This document shows positions 1 through 5,689 of a stretch of 7,338 bases of DNA, piece by piece; positions within the stretch are counted from its first letter, which is position 1, and every line of letters starts with the position of its first letter. The position numbers and the translations under genes were made by a program. The notes beneath the pieces were generated by a model, which worked only from the letters and a program-made list of their open reading frames with translations, was not told the origin of the DNA and did not search any database. The stretch is from an uncultured Bacteroidota bacterium (lineage in GTDB: Bacteria; Bacteroidota; Bacteroidia; Chitinophagales; Chitinophagaceae): contig CAIWHI010000690.1 in the NCBI GenBank assembly GCA_903912435.1, positions 1-7,338 on the forward strand, written 5' to 3'.

Positions 1-2
1 AT

Positions 3-1226
3 TCATTTTTCAAGGTTTATCAAAATGTAAATCTGTTTAAATCATCAGTGTTTAAAAATGACTATTACAACGTTCAAAGAATAGTAGAAGATGCCGCCGG
101 AAATATTTACACAGTATATTGGGATTCTATAGTTACACCAGGCATAGGGTTTTCAATGGGTATATTAAAAACCGACAACACAGGAAAAACCATTTGGAAA
201 AAAACCTACCCATATAACCCTAATATAAATAGCAATCGTTGGGATGATCTCTTATGTGATGGCCATAATCTGTATTTTTTAGCAGCAGCACCTTATAGTA
301 ATCTTGACGCTTTTCAATTACTGAAACTAGACACAGCTGGAAACCTGGACAAAAGCAATTTCCTGACTAATCTGCCTGTACCTACTAATACCATTTGGTA
401 TACGAATAATATAACCCTTACAAAGAGAAATATCATTATATCTGGTGTAACACTCGATATATCAACATTTGTAAGGAAACCTTTTCTGTCATTATTTAGC
501 CCAAATGGTAGGGTTATCTGGCAGAATTTCAATTTACCTGCCGATACTAAAGCCATATCATCACGTAACTATGATGATGTTTTTATTGAAGGCATTACTG
601 AGGCTGAAGATGGAAGCTATTATTGTGCATCAAATGGTGATTGCTATGACAATACTGGCACATGGGACACTACTAAACTTTGGTTTTACCATATAAGCCA
701 ATCAGGACAAGTGCTATTTGCTAAGCCTAAAATTGTAGGATGGAGAAAAAACACATTATATGATCTTACACCCTACTTCTATAGTTTCGTAGAAATATAC
801 AGTATAGTCAATAATCAATATATAATAGTGAACCAAAAGATACACAATACCAATGTTGACCCTACAACTTTTGCATCATTAGATATTTGGAAGGTAGATT
901 CAACTGGCACTATTTTAGACTCAATAGAAGTACGAAGTGATTATAGCCTACTTTTAGGTAAAACAATAAAAAGGGCCAATGGTAATATTCTAATATGTGG
1001 TGTTACGTCAAAAGATATTACTTCACCTTTAGAATCTAAATTAATAGAGGTAGGTCCGGATTTAAAAACGAAAATCAAAAAAATTGCATCTAACAACGAA
1101 TCTATTGCTATTAAGGGTATCTATGAAACCAGCGAAGGATATATTTTAGGTTCCGGGATTATCCAATCGTTTGGTACTGACAGAAATAACTTATTCATTA
1201 TTAAAACGAACATGAATGAGTACTAG
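3..1226 (+). CDS. Beta-propeller-like repeat protein, 5'-partial
   Basis: The reading frame is open to the left edge, so the gene begins upstream. The first in-frame start-type codon is a GTG at 48 with no ribosome site, and the 15 codons before it (SFFKVYQN...) look like real protein because they match residues 30-36 (IFKVIET) of the next gene's product. Only a signal peptide and a few residues are probably missing. Counted from codon 48, seven repeat units lie near residues 9-53, 66-106, 121-164, 180-228, 248-294, 306-346 and 355-392. Each pairs a strand such as GNIYTVYW or EGYILGSG with a KTD..GK.IW or KVDSTGT type turn. This is the pattern of secreted seven-bladed propellers. The last unit stops before its final strand, which the FFKVYQN segment could supply. 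Unit 4 has two nearby cysteines (C193, C199) that could form a disulfide, suggesting an extracytoplasmic location. No catalytic motif is visible and the ligand is unknown. It overlaps the downstream gene by 11 nt, so the two are probably cotranscribed. Confidence 0.8.
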   Translation, partial: SFFKVYQNVNLFKSSVFKNDYYNVQRIVEDAAGNIYTVYWDSIVTPGIGFSMGILKTDNTGKTIWKKTYPYNPNINSNRWDDLLCDGHNLYFLAAAPYSNLDAFQLLKLDTAGNLDKSNFLTNLPVPTNTIWYTNNITLTKRNIIISGVTLDISTFVRKPFLSLFSPNGRVIWQNFNLPADTKAISSRNYDDVFIEGITEAEDGSYYCASNGDCYDNTGTWDTTKLWFYHISQSGQVLFAKPKIVGWRKNTLYDLTPYFYSFVEIYSIVNNQYIIVNQKIHNTNVDPTTFASLDIWKVDSTGTILDSIEVRSDYSLLLGKTIKRANGNILICGVTSKDITSPLESKLIEVGPDLKTKIKKIASNNESIAIKGIYETSEGYILGSGIIQSFGTDRNNLFIIKTNMNEY

Positions 1227-2499
1227 AGCCAAAAACCTACTAATTTTACTTACACTTATAATGATGCCCGGATGCCATAAAAGCATTTCAGGCAATAATA
1301 ATATTTTTAAAGTTATTGAAACCAACCAATCCTTTGTAGGATTAAAAACAATACAACTTACCAATGGTAATTACGTAGTGGCTATGGATGATGTAAATAA
1401 CCGAAACATTTGTTTTTTAATAACAGTTGATGAATCAGGGAAAGAAATATGGCGAGAAAATTTAGGGGACTCATTAGACCTGGTAACCGATATCCAACCA
1501 TTACCAAATGGAAATTTTGTAATTTCTGCAATGGACGATTCAGATCAATTGGAATTGGAACTCTGTGTTCTTGCTCCTAATGGTTCGTTTTTATGTGTTG
1601 ATTATTATCATCCTGATGAGGACAGCTTCCTTATTCAATCTTCCAAAATTGGAATAACTAATAATACCATCAATCTGGTAGTTACCTTATCGAATAATTA
1701 TTATAAGAAACCCAATAAAATCCTTAATCGCCAATACACTATGGATGGTGTATTGATGCAGGAAAAAACCATTTCTACCGATACTACTAATATATATACT
1801 AGCTTTCAGTTAGTAACTTCAAATAGCCATATTGATTTAATTGGATTCTTTAGAAATCATACTTACGATTCAGGCTATAAATTACCCGACTTTAATTATG
1901 GCTCGTTTTTGATGAGCTTCAATGATGCGGGGCATCAAAACTGGTTAACAAAACAAGGTTATATGACAGTAGGCTCAAAAAATGAATTTTACTTTGGCCA
2001 ATCAATGTGTATAGATCAAAATCAAAACATAATACAAGCAGGAATACACTCATCAGTAGATGTAAGTTTCAATATACCAAGAATTTATAATTTCAGTTTA
2101 TTAGAAAGCGGTGGTTTCTATAGGCAAAATACGGGTGATGTATTAGTTGTAAAAGTGAATGAAACCACCGGTGACACTGTAAACTACAATCAGTTTTCAC
2201 TATTAAATCTATCCCAAAGGGTTGAAATCAATGTTACAAAAGATAATGGGTGCATATTGGTAGCCACTGATAATAAATATCTATATAATAGTTATTATCC
2301 CTCAAAAGCCACTCTAATAAAGCTGGACCAAAACCTGAATCAGGAATGGCAAACAACTATAAATACATCCTACCCTGTTGCACCATTTAGCATATTCCAA
2401 ACAGCAAGTGGTGGGTATTTGGTTTTCTCAATGATACAATCATTTAATAACCTTCAACAATTGGCAATTTTTAAAACAGATCAGCATGGTAATTTATAG
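1216..2499 (+). CDS. Lipoprotein with seven beta-propeller-like repeats
   Basis: The 427-residue product starts with a lipoprotein signal peptide: basic R4/K6, hydrophobic residues 8-17, then lipobox MPGC with Cys20 as the lipidated residue. This supports the ATG at 1216, which lies inside the last codons of the upstream gene. No Shine-Dalgarno is seen, so translation is probably coupled. After a short spacer, IFKVIET (30-36) is followed by seven repeat units near 45-83, 93-129, 144-187, 197-249, 263-329, 337-384 and 392-427. Recognisable unit pieces are LPNGNFVIS, LIKLDQNLNQEW and SGGYLVFS. The protein ends right after the IFKTDQHGN turn, one strand short, as its neighbour does. Both products carry a closely similar last unit (GIIQSF versus SMIQSF), so they are probably diverged tandem duplicates. 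Unit 5 is enlarged by an insertion. Sorting to the outer membrane or surface is plausible, but no acidic lipoprotein export signal follows the cysteine (HKSISG). No enzymatic residues are recognised; a binding or scaffold role is only a guess. Confidence 0.85.
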   Translation: MSTRAKNLLILLTLIMMPGCHKSISGNNNIFKVIETNQSFVGLKTIQLTNGNYVVAMDDVNNRNICFLITVDESGKEIWRENLGDSLDLVTDIQPLPNGNFVISAMDDSDQLELELCVLAPNGSFLCVDYYHPDEDSFLIQSSKIGITNNTINLVVTLSNNYYKKPNKILNRQYTMDGVLMQEKTISTDTTNIYTSFQLVTSNSHIDLIGFFRNHTYDSGYKLPDFNYGSFLMSFNDAGHQNWLTKQGYMTVGSKNEFYFGQSMCIDQNQNIIQAGIHSSVDVSFNIPRIYNFSLLESGGFYRQNTGDVLVVKVNETTGDTVNYNQFSLLNLSQRVEINVTKDNGCILVATDNKYLYNSYYPSKATLIKLDQNLNQEWQTTINTSYPVAPFSIFQTASGGYLVFSMIQSFNNLQQLAIFKTDQHGNL

Positions 2500-2508
2500 A
2501 TGAATTAT

Positions 2509-2533
2509 AAAGCCAGGCTTTCGTCAGATTTTT
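2509..2533. terminator. Weak hairpin in the convergent gap
   Basis: The 46-nt space between the two convergent stop codons holds the inverted repeat AAAGC-CAG-GCTTT (2509-2521). On the + strand five T residues follow at 2529-2533, seven bases after the stem. On the - strand no T-run follows it directly. The stem is only 5 bp with a 3-nt loop, so it would be a poor intrinsic terminator. Position between two gene ends is the main argument for it. Confidence 0.25.
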
Positions 2534-2545
2534 AATAGTGCCTTC

Positions 2546-5500
2546 CTACTTACCAACATTAGCAAATACCAGTTCATTATTCCTGGCAATATCCAGATCA
2601 CTTATATTGCCATTAGTAATCTTTACTTCTCGAATATAACCCTTAAACTGGTGGTCGTAGTCGGTATTATTGCCTACTATAAAACCTGATTGGCTATTAA
2701 CGTAAGGCAAAGGCCCGGCCTCAACACTACCCACCTGCTTACCATTTACATAAATCTTTATCAGGTTCTTGTTCACAGTAATAGTAACATAATTCCACTT
2801 ATTATCTTCCATGTTAAAAGTTGCATTAGGCATACCACCTGTGCCATTGCTGAAACCAAATACATAATTATTAGTCACGTTATTATTAAGCTGAATAGTT
2901 AGTCCTTTCAATCCGTTATAACGGCTCAGGTTATTGAGGATTGTGGCATTTGACATTTGGACACCGGTAGGTTTGATAATCATTTCAATAGTAAATTCAG
3001 TTTGCATTTTTGAGTAATCATATTCATGTACTATGCCATTATTAGCCAATGAATCTGCGATGGCCACGTGATAGATAGAGGAATTGTCATTCGGTAGTAT
3101 ATTGGGTACATCAATTTTCCTTATTGAATACATTCTTCCCTTATGGCTACATTCATTATAATTGAGCCTTGGAAAATAATCAAGATACCTTGTAAAACCT
3201 AATTGGTCGTAAACAATATAATACCCCTTATCTAAAAGCCCTTGCAGGAAAATACTAAAGTCTTTTGAATATATCCAACTCTGGCAAGGACTGTAAAAGC
3301 CCTGGGGAGCATAATTGCCATAGTAGTAATAATAAAAGTCGTTCCAGAAATCAAGAAAATATACTTTATCATTATTTTTAGTAACTGCTTTTACATTAGG
3401 CATATCTATTCCCATATCAGGGAATGGGAATATGAAATTCTTATCCACCAGATTGGTGTATTGTGTTTTAACCTTATCAGATATACGTTCGGAATAATAA
3501 TAGCCCACAAAAAACACAAACAATATGGGTAATATCAAGGCAACATTATATCTGGTAAATTTATTCGAAGGTGGTGCGGCTTCAGTAGCAACCTGAGCCT
3601 TTTTGTTCTTCTGCTGATTGGCCGAAGCAATAATAACCTGAGGTTCACTTTTAGGTGATAAGAAAATAAGTACATCAAATAAAACGAACAGGGTTATGAC
3701 CAATATACCGGAAATATTCAAAATATTATTTTCATGGCTCCTGCCAAAGAAGTACATAGAATTGCCAATAACGAGGAAGATGATAAAGAAAGCTATGCTG
3801 ATATATTTCTCACCTAATTGCTTGCGGTAATAGACCAGAAGGGCAAATAAGGCACTTACAATAACTGGTACATACCAGTAGAAAGAAAGCTTAGAAATAG
3901 GCATCATACCAACCCCTAGCTTTCTATAAGCTAAGGCACTTTTGGAGAAGAACTCGTGGAATAGTACAAAACAAAGAACCACTGAAGATAAAATAATGCC
4001 CAAATTAACCATCTGTGCTTTGAACTGAATGATTAATAGTTCAGTAATTGTTTTGGCATTCAGGTTTTTCTCTTGAGCCAGGGATACCATACCAATAATA
4101 AATAGGGTAACCAACAATTCTACATAACCACCAAAGTAAATAAGGCCCAGATTGCGATGAAATAATATTAATAAGCCAAAAACGGCACCGAATAACCAAT
4201 GATTAATACCCTTTTTATTAATAATCAATAGCAATATCAGCCATAAGTCGAGGCGCAATGGAGATACCTGGAATATGCTGGGATTATCTGACCAAATAGT
4301 ATAAAAACGCACCAAAATAAGTGCAACGATGAAAATGACGGATAGACCTTTTGATTTAAAATATTTTTCGCCAAACAGGAAACTACCAGCAAAAAAGAGG
4401 AAGAAAGACAACTGGCCCAGGTAGGGGAAATTGTCGAGCAAAAGGCCCATTTTCATCCAGGCAAGGGCAAGAAATGACAAGAAAAGGTCGTACTGGAAAT
4501 ATGTTTCAGGTATGGTGGAACCGTTTATTAGCCTTAGTGCAGGACATAATACAAAAGAGAGGTCGGTAGTACTTGTGGGACCAAGATCGATAAAGCCGGC
4601 AAAACCGGCCAGTATCGCAATTACCAAAAATGCCACCAGCTTCATTTTTTGGTAAGCATAATATAGACCTACACTTAATAATACTAAAAGAGCGGGGGTG
4701 ATAATATTCTTTGGGTCGAATGCCGACATAGCAGGAAAAAAGCCTACACTAAAGAAATAGAAAATAGAAATTAGCAAGCCAGTAACAAAGAATCCTAAAT
4801 AAGCAGTTCGATTTGATTTTAGCTTTATGACAACTGGTGTTAAAAGCTGAACAAGAATAATATTAAGAAACATAAGAATATACAAGGCAAAACTTTCGTA
4901 GCCATCTCGTTCATAAATATTGCCTCTGATATAGTTCACAAAATCATAGGCAACTATGGGCGGATTAAATGACCTGATCCAACCGGCCAATACAAAAAAC
5001 AATGCCCATAACAAACAACTGATGGTGGCACTTACTATGATAACTTCACTTGTTCTCAAAGATTTATTATCAGTAAAAAATTGCTGTGTTGCCTTAGTAG
5101 GTTTAAGAACAGGTAATAACAAACTAATACCCAGGGCGAGGCATAATAAAAACAGAACAATTTTAGACCAGAAAGCAGCTTGTATTGAAGAGCGGCCTAC
5201 CTGCATTTGTGGCTCAAGAGAAACTGCTGGGTTTGCCTTTAATACATTGTCGTATATATCAATCATCTCCTGCCACCTACCTGAACTATAGTAGGCATCA
5301 AAGAGGTCCTGATATGTAGAGTTAAACCCAGGGTCGAGATTTTTAGCTCTTAATCCATAGTATATCCCACTGTCGAAAAGGTTTTTCAAGGTATAAACAT
5401 GGCAAATAAGATAATCGGAAACCGGATTTTCCTTAATAGCATTAGCTTTAATGAAAAAGTTCATACCCTCCTCATACTTACCCAGGTTCATTAAATTAAG

Positions 5501-5647
5501 CCCTTCCCTATTAAGGGAAAAAATCTTCATTGAATCAGGGCCAAGATTATAATGCTGCGCACTACTAATATTGCCTAAACATATAAGGCAAAATAAAAGG
5601 CAAAATTTTAATAACCGATGTGAGGCGTAATAAATCAGGTGCTTCAA
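2546..5647 (-). CDS. TPR / polytopic membrane (GT-C-like) / LamG-like protein
   Basis: The product has 1033 residues. It shows a signal peptide (hydrophobic 12-25, likely cleavage after A30 in SSA|QHY) and three TPR-like helix pairs (about 43-76, 77-108, 109-142). About 15-17 hydrophobic segments follow between 160 and 717, then an outer-face domain with an aromatic patch (761-790). The C-terminus (about 875-1025) is LamG-like, with motifs FTIEMIIKP, KWNYVTITV, IKIYVNGK and GYIREVKI. Within the membrane part, the loop DLSFVLCPALRLINGS...FQYD (362-386), the PLRLDLWLILLL segment (463-473) and FFGRSHENN (633-641) recall GT-C membrane glycosyltransferases that use lipid-linked sugar donors; D354 or D362 could be the catalytic acid. 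This family call is from pattern memory and is an inference. A lysine-rich loop (666-698) lies before the last membrane segment. The gene is the second of a tandem pair, 42 nt after its paralogue, probably in one operon. The start is a TTG; the next ATG (codon 40) would delete the signal peptide. An alternative role is a non-enzymatic envelope anchor. Confidence 0.85.
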   Translation of the reverse strand: MKHLIYYASHRLLKFCLLFCLICLGNISSAQHYNLGPDSMKIFSLNREGLNLMNLGKYEEGMNFFIKANAIKENPVSDYLICHVYTLKNLFDSGIYYGLRAKNLDPGFNSTYQDLFDAYYSSGRWQEMIDIYDNVLKANPAVSLEPQMQVGRSSIQAAFWSKIVLFLLCLALGISLLLPVLKPTKATQQFFTDNKSLRTSEVIIVSATISCLLWALFFVLAGWIRSFNPPIVAYDFVNYIRGNIYERDGYESFALYILMFLNIILVQLLTPVVIKLKSNRTAYLGFFVTGLLISIFYFFSVGFFPAMSAFDPKNIITPALLVLLSVGLYYAYQKMKLVAFLVIAILAGFAGFIDLGPTSTTDLSFVLCPALRLINGSTIPETYFQYDLFLSFLALAWMKMGLLLDNFPYLGQLSFFLFFAGSFLFGEKYFKSKGLSVIFIVALILVRFYTIWSDNPSIFQVSPLRLDLWLILLLIINKKGINHWLFGAVFGLLILFHRNLGLIYFGGYVELLVTLFIIGMVSLAQEKNLNAKTITELLIIQFKAQMVNLGIILSSVVLCFVLFHEFFSKSALAYRKLGVGMMPISKLSFYWYVPVIVSALFALLVYYRKQLGEKYISIAFFIIFLVIGNSMYFFGRSHENNILNISGILVITLFVLFDVLIFLSPKSEPQVIIASANQQKNKKAQVATEAAPPSNKFTRYNVALILPILFVFFVGYYYSERISDKVKTQYTNLVDKNFIFPFPDMGIDMPNVKAVTKNNDKVYFLDFWNDFYYYYYGNYAPQGFYSPCQSWIYSKDFSIFLQGLLDKGYYIVYDQLGFTRYLDYFPRLNYNECSHKGRMYSIRKIDVPNILPNDNSSIYHVAIADSLANNGIVHEYDYSKMQTEFTIEMIIKPTGVQMSNATILNNLSRYNGLKGLTIQLNNNVTNNYVFGFSNGTGGMPNATFNMEDNKWNYVTITVNKNLIKIYVNGKQVGSVEAGPLPYVNSQSGFIVGNNTDYDHQFKGYIREVKITNGNISDLDIARNNELVFANVGK

Positions 5648-5679
5648 GGGATTGATTTTAATGATATAAATTAATATAT

Positions 5680-5685
5680 TCCTTT
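5680..5685 (-). promoter_or_regulatory. Possible ribosome binding site AAAGGA
   Basis: Read on the - strand, AAAGGA lies just after the upstream gene's stop codon. It is too far (32 nt) from the TTG start at 5647 to serve it. Eight bases after it comes an in-frame ATT (5671-5669), which would add eight residues (I-Y-I-I-K-I-N-P) before the annotated start. Many Bacteroidota genes do not use Shine-Dalgarno sites, so this may be chance; it is listed because the start of the downstream gene is uncertain. Confidence 0.2.
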
Positions 5686-5689
5686 ATAA

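Noticed and set aside
48..50. GTG as the start of the first gene
   Set aside because: The frame is open to the window edge and the codons before it match an N-terminal strand in the neighbouring paralogue, so the gene starts further left.
314..696. Short frames inside the first gene on both strands
   Set aside because: They overlap the repeat-containing frame, which has clear protein-level periodicity, and show no independent coding signal.
4956..5291. 111-codon open frame on the + strand
   Set aside because: It lies wholly antisense to the TPR and first membrane segments of the - strand gene, and its translation shows no domain, signal or repeat pattern. It is an opposite-strand shadow.
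5648..5689. Promoter between the two paralogous membrane genes
   Set aside because: The 42-nt AT-rich gap shows no convincing Bacteroidota -7 element (TAnnTTTG) or -33 TTTG box, so an operon is the simpler reading.
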